A DNA stretch of 64,000 nucleotides, taken from positions 3,038,001 to 3,102,000 of the forward strand of contig CP121458.1 of NCBI GenBank assembly GCA_029690005.1, read 5' to 3'. Below are positions 38,857 through 47,644 of this stretch, in pieces. The first letter of the stretch is position 1; each line of letters opens with the position of its first letter. Under the pieces are notes generated by a model, which saw only the letters and a program-made list of their open reading frames with translations, was not told the DNA's origin and made no database searches. This DNA is from Prescottella defluvii (GTDB taxonomy: Bacteria > Actinomycetota > Actinomycetes > Mycobacteriales > Mycobacteriaceae). A program made the position numbers and the translations under genes.

Positions 38857-39948
38857 GTGTTTACCGAGCGTACGAGCGTTGGACTGGACGTGCACGCGCG
38901 TTCGGTCGCGGCAGCGGCCATCGACGGTGTCACGGGTGAGGTGTTCCAGGCCCGGTTGACTCCGTCCTGCGAGCACATCCGATCCTGGATCACACACCTG
39001 CCGGGCCCAACGGCAGTAACCTACGAGGCCGGCCCGACCGGTTTCGGGCTGTATCGGGCGTTGACGGAGTCAGAGATTCGGTGCGAGGTCGCCGCCCCAT
39101 CGAAGCTGCAGAGACCGTCCGGGGACCGGGTCAAGACCGATGCCCGGGACGCACTTCATCTGGCACGGTTGCTGCGGCTCGACGAGATCTGCGCGGTGTC
39201 GATCCCGACCGTGGATCAGGAAGCGGCCCGCGATCTCGTGCGGGCCCGTGAAGACTGCCGCGGTGATCTCATGCGAGCACGACATCGACTGTCGAAACTG
39301 CTACTGCGGCATGGCATCGTCTACTACGGCGGCGCCGCCTGGACCGGAGCGCACGACCGGTGGCTGCGCACCGAAGCGGCACCGCAGTTGACCTCACCCG
39401 CGACGCGGATGGCGTTCGACGCCGACTACGACCACGTCCTGACGATGCAGGCCCGGCGCCGGCGACTCGACACCGCGATCGAGGAGATGGCCACGGCGAG
39501 CGAGTTCACCCCGACCGTCCACCGGATGTGCTGTCTGCGTGGGGTGAGCACCTTGACCGGGTTCGCGTTGGCGGTGGAGATCGGGGACTGGAATCGGTTC
39601 ACCGGCAACACCATCGGATCCTTCGTCGGATTGGTGCCGTCGGAGTACTCGTCGGGTTCGTCCCGCGCACAAGGTTCGATCACCAAGACCGGGAACACCC
39701 ACGCACGCCGGCTGCTGGTCGAGGCCGCCTGGCATCACCGGCCGCGGTATCACGTCGGGGCGGTGATGCGGTCGCGGTGGGACCAGGCACCGGCAGCGGC
39801 ACGCGCCCGCGGAGACGAGGGCAACCGTCGCCTGCACCACCGGTGGGTGGGGTTCCTCGAACGCCGGAAACGGCCCGTCGTGGCAAACGTGGCGATCGCC
39901 CGCGAACTGGCCGGCTGGTGCTGGTCCCTGGCGGTCATGAACGACTGA
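38857..39948 (+). CDS. IS110-family transposase (DEDD recombinase)
   Basis: 363 residues, intact. TSVGLDVHARSVAAAAIDG holds the first Asp of the RuvC-like DEDD site, VTYEAGPTGFGLYRAL the Glu, and DRVKTDARDALHLARLLRL the last two Asp. The Tnp_20 C-terminal domain has LRGVSTLTGFALAVEIGDWN and SFVGLVPSEYSSGSSRAQGS with the serine region. GTG 38857 is chosen because similarity starts there. No terminal repeats were found, as expected for IS110. It looks functional, unlike neighbouring transposases. Confidence 0.92.
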   Translation: MFTERTSVGLDVHARSVAAAAIDGVTGEVFQARLTPSCEHIRSWITHLPGPTAVTYEAGPTGFGLYRALTESEIRCEVAAPSKLQRPSGDRVKTDARDALHLARLLRLDEICAVSIPTVDQEAARDLVRAREDCRGDLMRARHRLSKLLLRHGIVYYGGAAWTGAHDRWLRTEAAPQLTSPATRMAFDADYDHVLTMQARRRRLDTAIEEMATASEFTPTVHRMCCLRGVSTLTGFALAVEIGDWNRFTGNTIGSFVGLVPSEYSSGSSRAQGSITKTGNTHARRLLVEAAWHHRPRYHVGAVMRSRWDQAPAAARARGDEGNRRLHHRWVGFLERRKRPVVANVAIARELAGWCWSLAVMND

Positions 39949-40164
39949 CCGGGCCCTGATCCGGCTTCCTCTTCGAATCGGTGGTGGCAGCGCGCGGATC
40001 GACCCGCGATACACCTATGGGCAGACCTCCGGGTCGACGCTCGATTCTAGACACGCGGATGCGATCCAGCCGAAACACCGTCCTGCGGTAGCCAACCCGC
40101 GCATATCAGTCTGACCGTGCGTCGCTCACCGACACGCTCACCACCGACTCAGCGAGGAAGCAAC

Positions 40165-40199
40165 GAGGCGCCGTCGGGGTCGCTCCCCGGCGGCGCCTC
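40165..40199 (+). terminator. 15-bp GC-rich hairpin downstream of IS110
   Basis: GAGGCGCCGTCGGGG (40165-40179) pairs with 40185-40199 over TCGCT, with one T-G wobble. It lies 217 bases after the recombinase stop, within or next to the element's right end, and is a good candidate terminator. The DNA between 39949 and 40164 shows no gene. Confidence 0.55.
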
Positions 40200-40201
40200 A
40201 C

Positions 40202-40282
40202 CATGCCCTCTTGACATATCAGATGTGATGTCCAGGGAGGTTGGTTCGGACCAACGTACGTGGACATCACAGCTAGGGCATG
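40202..40282. repeat. Nested 81-bp interrupted palindrome
   Basis: Three perfect inverted pairs are nested: CATGCCCT (40202-40209) with 40275-40282, TGTGATGTCCA (40224-40234) with 40261-40271, and GTTGGT (40240-40245) with 40250-40255 around TCGG. It separates the IS110 right end from an IS5-like remnant and could be fused IS ends, a cruciform, or a structured RNA. Confidence 0.5.
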
Positions 40283-40400
40283 CCTGACAAATGCCGGGTC
40301 CGGCGATGACCATGTTCAGGACGGTCGTTGCTCGGTAGACGATGGCGAGTTCATCGAAGCTGGCAGCGATGCTGTGTCACTGCTTCAGATGGCAGTACCG
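40262..40400 (-). pseudogene. IS5-like transposase, C-terminal remnant
   Basis: On the minus strand HLKQ, a stop, then HSIAASFDELAIVYRATTVL and NMVIAGPG align with the last ~35 residues of the IS5 transposases in this window (LKQWRGLATRYDKLALTYRA). It is a distinct, older element: the identity is partial and the key Trp codon is now a stop. Only this end remains. Confidence 0.55.
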
Positions 40401-40545
40401 CGGCGTGCGACGACTACCTCCGTTGGTTGACCGGGTCGAATGCAGGCGGCCTTTCCTCCATGAGCACACTCTGCATCCCGGCCAATTCCCAACTCCGGTC
40501 GGAGGGTAGATGGACGAACAGCCTTCCCGTGATCTTGCTTGTCAA

Positions 40546-41349
40546 TCAGAAGAACTCGTCGAGCAGCGTGTAGAAGGCGATCGTCTCGGTCTCGATCCGA
40601 TCCGATCCGTAGCGCTTCATGAACCGTTGTACGTATCGGGGACCGAACCAAGGATCATCCTCGATCCTCAACTGACGCAGTGCCAGAGCAAGATCGAGGT
40701 GTCGGTCGGCGCGTCCTAGGCGACCCACGTCGATCACTCCGGTGACCTGACACGTCACCGGGTCGAGCAACACGTTGTCCGGACACAGATCGCCATGGCA
40801 AACGACGATATCCTCGGTGGCGGGGCGCGTTCGATACAGCTCGGCGAGAAGGCGCTCACCCGACCATCCGACGTAGTCGTCCTTCGAGCTCGTTGAGGTC
40901 GACGAGATGCTCGCGAACGGCATTCTCGGCCTCGGCCACCGTCGCCGCCAACTCCGGTCGAACGGACAACCCTCCATTGGCAGGTCATGGAGTGCCAGTG
41001 CGAGGTCCGCCAGCGCGTCTGTCACCGCATCACGCTGCGACTCAGGCCACTTCCGAGAAGCGGGAATCCCACGAACGGCCTCCGTCGCAAACCAGGTCGT
41101 CGAATCACAACTTCCCCGGTCCACCAACCGAGCGACTGGAATACCAGTTCCGGAAAGCCATTCGAGCCGATCGGCCTCTGCGGCAAGATCGAGGGCTGGA
41201 TTCGCAGACGTGGCTGGAGCCACTTTCACGTAGAACTCGGGAAGCGCAGATCCATCGGCCGTGAGACTGTACACCGATGCTCCGGATTGCCCCTCGGACA
41301 CCGATACCCATGAATGTCGAGGGAACATCCGCCGCACAGACTTAGGCAT
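40546..41349 (-). CDS. APH(3')-like aminoglycoside phosphotransferase
   Basis: 267 residues, the usual APH(3') length. WVSVSEGQSGASVYSL is the nucleotide loop, FYVKVAP the ATP lysine, IVVCHGDLCPDNVLLDPVTC the catalytic HGDxxxxN and VTGVIDVGRLGRADRHLDLA the DxGR motif; it ends FYTLLDEFF. Residues ~130-155 read SWRRRWPRPRMPFASISSTS, but another frame gives ELAATVAEAENAVREHLVDL, the expected helix, so two opposite one-base errors (near 40957 and 40885) cancel. Function as aminoglycoside 3'-phosphotransferase is inferred; substrate range is unknown. It lies between IS110, an IS5 remnant and IS5 copy 2. Confidence 0.8.
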   Translation of the reverse strand: MPKSVRRMFPRHSWVSVSEGQSGASVYSLTADGSALPEFYVKVAPATSANPALDLAAEADRLEWLSGTGIPVARLVDRGSCDSTTWFATEAVRGIPASRKWPESQRDAVTDALADLALALHDLPMEGCPFDRSWRRRWPRPRMPFASISSTSTSSKDDYVGWSGERLLAELYRTRPATEDIVVCHGDLCPDNVLLDPVTCQVTGVIDVGRLGRADRHLDLALALRQLRIEDDPWFGPRYVQRFMKRYGSDRIETETIAFYTLLDEFF

Positions 41350-41574
41350 AACTATCTTCCTTCAACCTCAATTCGATACAGACTGTAGATGAGAGTCGAC
41401 CCTGCGAACACGCAGGTGTGTTCGACTCCATGCCGGCCAGCCCTGTGGCAGCTCGGCAGCGGCTCGTTGTGTGGCGTCGGACTCGTCAGCCCGAGGTGGG
41501 GACTGAGGGTGAATGGCCTGCACGTGGACATCAGGTTACCCTCACCATCGTTCTAGACCGCTTCGTCGACAGGT

Positions 41575-42568
41575 GTGCATGTGAGACTTGGAAAACTGAT
41601 GCAATTCGGGCTGACCGCGTTGCTCGCAGTCGGTCTCACCTCCGCCTGCTCGGGCAGTGGGCACAAGGACACGTCCGCGTACAGCAGTTCGGACGGCGCA
41701 TTTCCGGTGACTATCGAGCACACCTTCGGATCGACAGCCATACCGGATAAGCCCGAACGCGTTGTCGCACTCGGAGTCTCGGACGCAGATGTCCTTCTCG
41801 CTCTCGGCATCGTCCCGATTGCGAATACCGGATACCAGTATTACGAGTCGGGCTGGGTCCGTGGACCAAGGACGCGATCGGCGACGCAAGGCTGACCTAC
41901 CTCGAGTCTGATTCCGACCCGAACCTCGAACAGATCGCAAACCTGCAGCCGGACCTGATCATCGGCGTGACTGCAGGGTTCGACGCGAACACCTACGCCC
42001 GACTCAGCAGCATTGCCCCCACCATCGCCCGACCCACTGGAACCTCCGAGTACGCGGTCGGGCGAGCCGAACAGACCGAACTCATCGGGACAGCCCTGGG
42101 CAGAAGGAACACGGGATCGCCCTCAACCGAGAGACCGACGCAGCGCTCCAGGCGGCTATCACCGCGAACCCCTCATTCGCGGGTAAGACCGGCGTCGCCG
42201 TCTTGCCATACGACGGGCAATACGCCGTCTACGGCCCTCGCGAGGGGCGTGGACAGTTCCTCACTTCACTCGGCTTCATCATTCCGGAGGCCATCACCAA
42301 GCAGGACGACGGCGTGAGCTTCTTCGTGCCGGTATCGGCCGAGAACGTCCGTATGTTCGACGGTGACGTCATCCTCGTCCTCGGACCGGACGAGACTTAC
42401 AACGCGGTTGCCGAGAACCCTGCCATGGCGAGCCTCGGAGCCGCGACGCACCATGGAATCATTGCGACCACACTCGACGAACGCGGCGCCATCTCGTTCA
42501 ATTCTGCGCTGTCCATTCCCTGGGCGCTGAACTCGATCGTGCCTCGCATCGCGCAGGCACTCACCTAG
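41575..42568 (+). pseudogene. Siderophore ABC transporter substrate-binding lipoprotein (frameshifted)
   Basis: FecB/FepB-like periplasmic-binding lipoprotein. A signal peptide with lipobox LTSAC (lipidated Cys) precedes [20 protein letters not shown] and [20 protein letters not shown]. Shifts near 41868 and 42105 lead through LEQIANLQPDLIIG and GKTGVAVLPYDGQYAVYGPR to the end SIPWALNSIVPRIAQALT. The stop TAG (42566-42568) is part of the CTAG at the left end of IS5 copy 2, so the protein is not shortened. No permease or ATPase genes remain alongside. Confidence 0.82.
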
Positions 42569-43516
42569 AGCGTGTCTCCTGATTTCGTGAGGGACCTCAG
42601 CCAGATACAAACCGCTGAGAGGACCACGCCGGCCCGATAGGTGAGTGCGAGTTTGTCGTAGCGGGTGGCGAGCCCGCGCCACTGCTCGAGGGTGGCGAAG
42701 GATCGTTCGACGACGTTGCGGCCCTTGCATTTCTCGGCGTCGAACCCGACCGGACGGCCTCCGCGGCCGCCCCGCCGGAGGCGGTGACGCTTCTGGTCGT
42801 CCGGTTCGGCGATGATCGCTTCGATGCCTCTCGACCGGAGGTGGGTGCGAATCGCTTTCGACGAGTAGGCCTTGTCGCCGAGCACCGCGTCCGGCGGGTT
42901 CGGGTCTTCCACGGCCGAACCGGGGCACCGACAACGCACCCATCAGGATCGGGAACATCGGCGAGTCACCGGCCTGACCTGGCCCGATCAGCAGGACGAG
43001 GGGACGGCCGTGTCCGTCGGCGAGCTGGTGGATCTTCGTGCCGAGCCCGCCACGGGAGCGGCCGAGGGCGTGGTCAGCCGGCTCGTTCAGGAGGTTCGTG
43101 TAATTCGACAGATCCCCCTGTGTCGCGGGTGAGGTTGGTGCCGTGCTGGTGGGCTCGGCAGATCGTCGAGTCCACCGACACGGTCCAGTCGACCAACCCG
43201 TTTGCATCCGCATGCGCCAGCAGGGAAGCGAGGATCTTGTCCCAGGTGCCGTCCCCGGCGTAGCGGCGGTGCCGTTTCCAGATCGTCTGCCACGGACCGA
43301 AATCCGTGGGTACATCCCGCCAGGCGATCCCGGCTCGGTAGCGGTAGACGATGCCCTCCACGACCCGACGGTTGTCCCGGAACGGGCGGCCCCGACATCC
43401 GTCGGACGTAGGAAGCAACGGCTCGATCAACGCCCACTGCTCATCAGTCAGGTATTCGGTGCGCGACACACGGGACAGTGTCGCCGATCCGACCGCCCGG
43501 ATTTAGGAGACACGCC
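42569..43516 (-). mobile_element. IS5-family insertion sequence, copy 2
   Basis: 948 bp, flanked by CTAG at 42565-42568 and 43517-43520, with GCGTGTCTCCT ends. It differs from copy 1 by four single-base indels and two substitutions that I could find. It inserted exactly at the stop codon of the binding-protein gene. Confidence 0.9.
42572..43469 (-). CDS. IS5-family transposase, two frames (orfA/orfB)
   Basis: orfA runs from ATG 43469 to 43074: SRTEYLTDEQWALIEPLLPT, RRYAGDGTWDKILASLLAHA and VSVDSTICRAHQHG. orfB continues in another frame with RSRGGLGTKIHQLADGHGRP, LLVESDS-type segments and ATRYDKLALTYRAGVVLSAV. The overlap and shift are the expected programmed arrangement of this IS5 subgroup. 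One further indel near 42895 (GGCGGG against GGGCGGG in copy 1) breaks orfB, and copy 1 suggests which reading is right. Confidence 0.8.
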
Positions 43517-43544
43517 CTAGCGCACGGCGATGCCAATCCCGCAG

Positions 43545-43566
43545 CCGTTCGGGACTATCCGAACGG
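43545..43566 (+). terminator. Hairpin downstream of the binding-protein gene
   Basis: CCGTTCGG (43545-43552) pairs perfectly with CCGAACGG (43559-43566) over GACTAT. Without IS5 copy 2 it would lie about 25 bases after the siderophore-binding-protein stop, a normal terminator position. Confidence 0.5.
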
Positions 43567-44790
43567 ATTGAGTGCGTCGCTGTCGTGGGCCCAGGACCTC
43601 GACCCCGTGTTGTCGAGCATGACGCGTGCTGGTCAGTCCGCCTTCCATTTAGATCGAAGCCGGCCACGGTCGATGGCGATGAAACTGCGGCGGTTGGATC
43701 GGTTGACGGTGACGTGGTCGAGGTGGACCGGGACGACGTCACGACACCTGGCTGTCGACGCTTCTTCCTCCACGGGCCAGAACGTGTCTCACGGTTCCTA
43801 TACGTTGGAGATCGCGTGGACGGAGGTCTTGCGCCACCGGACCATGGTGAATGTGCCGCCGGGGATTGATCGGGAGCGGGTGGATCTGGGGACGCGCTGG
43901 CGGTCCTGTCGGATGAGTCGTTCGTCGGGGTTGAGCGGGAGGGCATCTCGGTTCGGGCGGGTGGCGCGTGCTGCGTCGGCGCCGCGCTTCGATCCGGTCT
44001 GATGCGGGTGGAGTCCCGGCCCGAAGGGACCGGGCCGGGACTCGGTCCGTCAGTCTGGTCGATCGTGTTCGTGCTGCACGGCTCGGCCCTTGCACCTGGT
44101 TTCATAGATTCCTACGCCTGTCGCTATCAACTTAGTGAGCATGCGTGGATGATCCACCCCGCCTTCTCCACTCCCTGAATCTCGCGGGCCCGACGTCGCA
44201 GGATATATGTCATCACCGCTGGTCAACACGCGTTTCTCGCGGCCCGTGGATGGCGCACTGCGCCGCGTGGGGCATGCGACGTCCGCCCGGAACGGTGGGA
44301 AGAAGGACATGGCTTCGAGATGCGAGTGTGAAGGCGCAAGAAGGAGGTCTTGTTCAGGTCGCTGGGCGCGACCTTTTGGAATGGCCCGCAAGATGCGAGT
44401 GCCGCATAAGCAGGGCGAGCACGGCATCAAGACTCGGTCCGGTACAGGCAATGTGCTGATTGTGGCGCAGTGTCGTGGCCATCCGTTGGCGAATGGTGGC
44501 ACTACATCAACGCGGTCGGCTGCGTCGCTAGTCAGCTCGTTGCCGATTAGGAAGCCGACGCCGGCGTCATCGCCCTGTCACCGGTAAGCACGGTGATGAC
44601 CAACAGCAGTTCCTCTTGCGAAAGGCGGTTGCTCGCGGGTAGGGGCCGCTCCTGTGATCCCCTTGCGGTATCGGATTCTGGGTCCACTGATGTGGCTTCC
44701 TTTTCGATTGGTCGGTGAGAACATGTCTTGTGTTCTTCTGAAGTGCTCCGGTCCGGTTGTTCTGCTGCAGGTGACGTCACCAGCCGCGGT
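43567..44790. other. Gene-poor region
   Basis: 1.2 kb with no supportable gene. Open frames on both strands are Arg/Ser-rich and match no family. The right edge runs into the 3' end of the broken pdxS gene. Composition resembles the other decayed stretches at 33.8-36.5 kb. Confidence 0.35.
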
Positions 44791-45483
44791 CGGCGAGCCG
44801 GTGCACGACCGGCAGGTCGTCGCCGTCGGCGCCGACGATGGCCTCGCTGAGGCCGCGGAGACCTTCGCCAGCATGTCCAGGTCGTCGAAGAAGGTGGTCG
44901 CCGTCACGATCGTCGCGGCCCGCTCCGCCGGGTTGCCGGACTTGAAGATGCCCGAGCCCGCGAACACGCCCTCGGCGCCGAGCTGCATCATCATGCGGCG
45001 TCGGCGTCGGCGGGGGTGGCGATGCCGCCCGCGGTAAACAGGGTGACTGGCAGCTTGCCCTCCTTGGCCACCTCGACGACCAGCTTGTACGGCGCCTGCA
45101 ACTCCTTTGCCGCGACGTACAGCTTGTCCTCGCTTATCGACCCAGTCGGCGGATCTCTGCGCCTAGGGTGCGCATGTGCGTGGTCGCGTTCGACACGTCA
45201 CCGGTGCCGGCCTCACCATCGGAACGAATCATGGCCGTGCCCTAGCTGATTCGACGGAACGCCTCGCCAATGCTGGTGGCACCGCACACGAACGGGACGG
45301 GAAACTTCCGCTTGTCGATGTGGGTTCGCGTAGTCCTCGGGGGTGAGCACCTCGGACTCGTCGATGTAGTCGATGCCGAGGGACTGCAGGATCTGCGCCT
45401 CCACGAAGTGTCCGATGCGGGCCTTGGCCATCACAAGGATCGACACCGCGGAGATGATGCCATCGATCATCACACCATCTAGC
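44791..45483 (-). pseudogene. pdxS: Pyridoxal 5'-phosphate synthase subunit PdxS (degenerate)
   Basis: PdxS makes PLP from ribose 5-phosphate, glyceraldehyde 3-phosphate and ammonia. [40 protein letters not shown] and [10 protein letters not shown] are in one frame; after several shifts the C-terminal [20 protein letters not shown] and [15 protein letters not shown] appear in another. The first ~60 residues, with the catalytic Asp and Lys, are missing; the sequence begins at the end of the permease gene. Intermediate parts are recognisable but shifted ([12 protein letters not shown] at 45085-45120). PdxT is not seen. Confidence 0.8.
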
Positions 45484-46948
45484 CATTCTGCGTTAGCGCC
45501 TCGTATCGGTCGGGCCGGGTGCGCTTCATTACCTCGGCGCCGACGACCCCGGCAACGAAGGTTGCCCATATGAGGCCGCCGAGAACGACCGCAGTGGAAG
45601 TGCTTCCGACGAGGAGTGAGAAGTTGCCGATGACCAAGATCAGGATGACCGTGAGCCCGATCAAGGACAGCCCCGGAGCGATCGCCGCATGCCAGACGCC
45701 ACGGGCGCACGTCTTCTTCCGGAAGAATACGATCACGGCCAAACTTGTCATTGCCATCAGTGCGATCAACCCGAGCGTGGCTGCGCCCGAGAACCACGTG
45801 TAGATTTGCTTGAACGGGTCCCATCCGATGACCGTGACAATCACCGTTGCCGTAAGTGAGATCACCGAGAAGGTCAGCGATGACTTCGAGGGCGTAAGGT
45901 GCTTCTGGTCCACCTTTGCAAGGGTCTTGGGGAGCACACCTTTTGTTGCGAGTGTGAACTGATACCTAGTGATCACATTATGGAACGACAACACGCACGC
46001 GAATATGCTCGTCACCAGCAGCACCTGTATGACGTCCGTCAAGATGGGTGAAACAGTACGATTCGGCCAGGTTCATGATGAGGTTCTCGGGTTCGGTTGT
46101 CGCCTCCTCGACTGCACGGCCGACACCGAGTCCCTCGATTACCGCCCACGACGAGATCGCATAAAACAATCCGATGGACACCACGGCGATGTATGTCGCG
46201 CGCGGAACTGTTCGGTCGGGATCTTTCGCCTCGTTGCGAAATACTGCGGTCGCTTCGAAACCGATGAAACTGAAGAATGCGAACATTAGGCCAAGGCTCG
46301 GAGTCCCCATCGAGAAGGCGGACGCCGACATCGGCTCGATGTTGAGCCCGGCGGCCCCACCTCTACTGACGATTGCGATGTTGAGGACCACGACCACGAG
46401 GGTCTCGGCCGCCAGTAGGACACCCAGGACCTTAGAGCTCAACTCGATGTCGCGATAGCCGAGCACTCCGATAATCGCCAGGGCAATGATCGAACACAGC
46501 CACCACGGCACACTGACGTGAAGAAAGGCGGTCAAGAGATTCGATGTCGCGACCCCGAGGAAGGCATTGATCCCGATGAGCATCACACCATAGGACCCGA
46601 GCGCCAGCGCGGCTGCCCCGATTCCCATCCGAGGTCCGAGGCCAGCTTGGATGTATGAGTAGAAGGCGCCAGCGTTGGGAACGTATCTGCTCATAGCCGT
46701 GAAGCCGACCGAGAAGAGCACCAAGATGATGGTTGCTATCAGGAAGTACTGGGGGCCGCGGTGCTGCTGCTAGCCGAGATGATGAGGGGGAGATTGGCGG
46801 TAACCACGGCTAGCGGCGCGGCAGCGGCAACCACCATGAAGACGATCGATCCAACACCTAGTCCGCGGTGCAGCATGGCATCGGAACCGTCCACGGGTGC
46901 CCGCTCCGTAGCGATGGCCAGGGGTTGAGATTGGGGTGAGTTGCTCAT
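45479..46948 (-). pseudogene. APC-family amino acid permease (frameshifted)
   Basis: Twelve-helix amino acid/proton symporter. ATG 46948 gives LHRGLGVGSIVFMVVAAAAP, the APC helix 1 motif, then shifts near 46755. The middle frame has SRYVPNAGAFYSYIQAGLGP and SLGLMFAFFSFIGFEATAVF, then FRNEAKDPDRTVPRATYIAV. A shift near 46040 leads to [20 protein letters not shown] and further helices to 45479. A start at 46978 is also possible. It is upstream of pdxS and in line with the aldehyde dehydrogenase, so it probably imports an amino compound catabolised by this island. Confidence 0.83.
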
Positions 46949-47644
46949 TGTGTCACTTTCTGACGACATCCTGATCACTGGCTTACCCCGCGACCCATCA
47001 CTGCGGGTACCGCGGTGCGCTGGGTCTAGGGCCGTTCATATGGATGGAGGAACCGCAGCCTTCTTGCAATCCGCAGGTACGGCGTGTCCTGTAGTGCAAA
47101 GATCGCATCGCCATTGACGCTGCGATGCCCCTCGGGAAGATTAGGTTGACATTCGCGTACATCTCTCTCGAAGCTTCACCAAACACGCGACTCGAGGGCC
47201 CTGATCCGAAGAATCTTCGGTTCATCATCGATCAGCTGAGAGAGTTGCGAAGCACTGTGGGCTTGGTTCAGGCTTGGCGCGTACGATCACGCGCCAGCAA
47301 AAGGTGTGCCGCAATAGGGGCGGGAAGGGACATGCCCGCGGCGCGACCGAACTTGAACGATGTAGCGCTGGGGCCTCTCCCACGATGTCGTTGTTCTGAT
47401 CATCAACTCGCTGTCGCAGCCCCGGCCGGCTGACGCAGCATGCTGTTCAGGCGTGGATGGGCGACGTCGGGTGTCGCTGACAATGCGAAACCCGACGTCC
47501 GCATTGTCAGCGACAGTGTTTCCCCGACCTCAGTCGGTCCGTGTGATCACCACAGACCCGCCGCCTGACATCGAAGAGTCAAGCGGGGCAGCTGCCCGCG
47601 GGGCAAGCGGAGCGCCCGTCAGATCCCACGCCTGTCCCGTCGGT
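46949..47644. other. Intergenic region between permease and aldehyde dehydrogenase
   Basis: About 700 bases. No recognisable gene; the largest frame (47125-47433) matches nothing. It must contain the permease promoter (minus strand) and the 3' end of the dehydrogenase transcript, with the interleaved inverted repeats at 47463-47515. Confidence 0.4.
47463..47515. repeat. Interleaved inverted repeats (A-B-A'-B')
   Basis: GACGTCGGGT (47463-47472) is the complement of ACCCGACGTC (47490-47499), and TGTCGCTGACAATGCG (47472-47487) is the perfect 16-bp complement of 47500-47515. The arms interleave, so the two stems exclude each other or form a pseudoknot. It lies 130 bases past the aldehyde dehydrogenase stop. 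Confidence 0.6.

Noticed and set aside
20275-43469. Programmed frameshifting as the general cause of broken genes
   Set aside because: It fits only the IS5 orfA/orfB arrangement. The other shifts occur at varied places in unrelated genes and lie in homopolymers.
20272-43516. Composite transposon bounded by the two IS5 copies
   Set aside because: Each copy has its own CTAG duplication, and the 21 kb between includes ordinary chromosomal loci; independent insertions explain it better.
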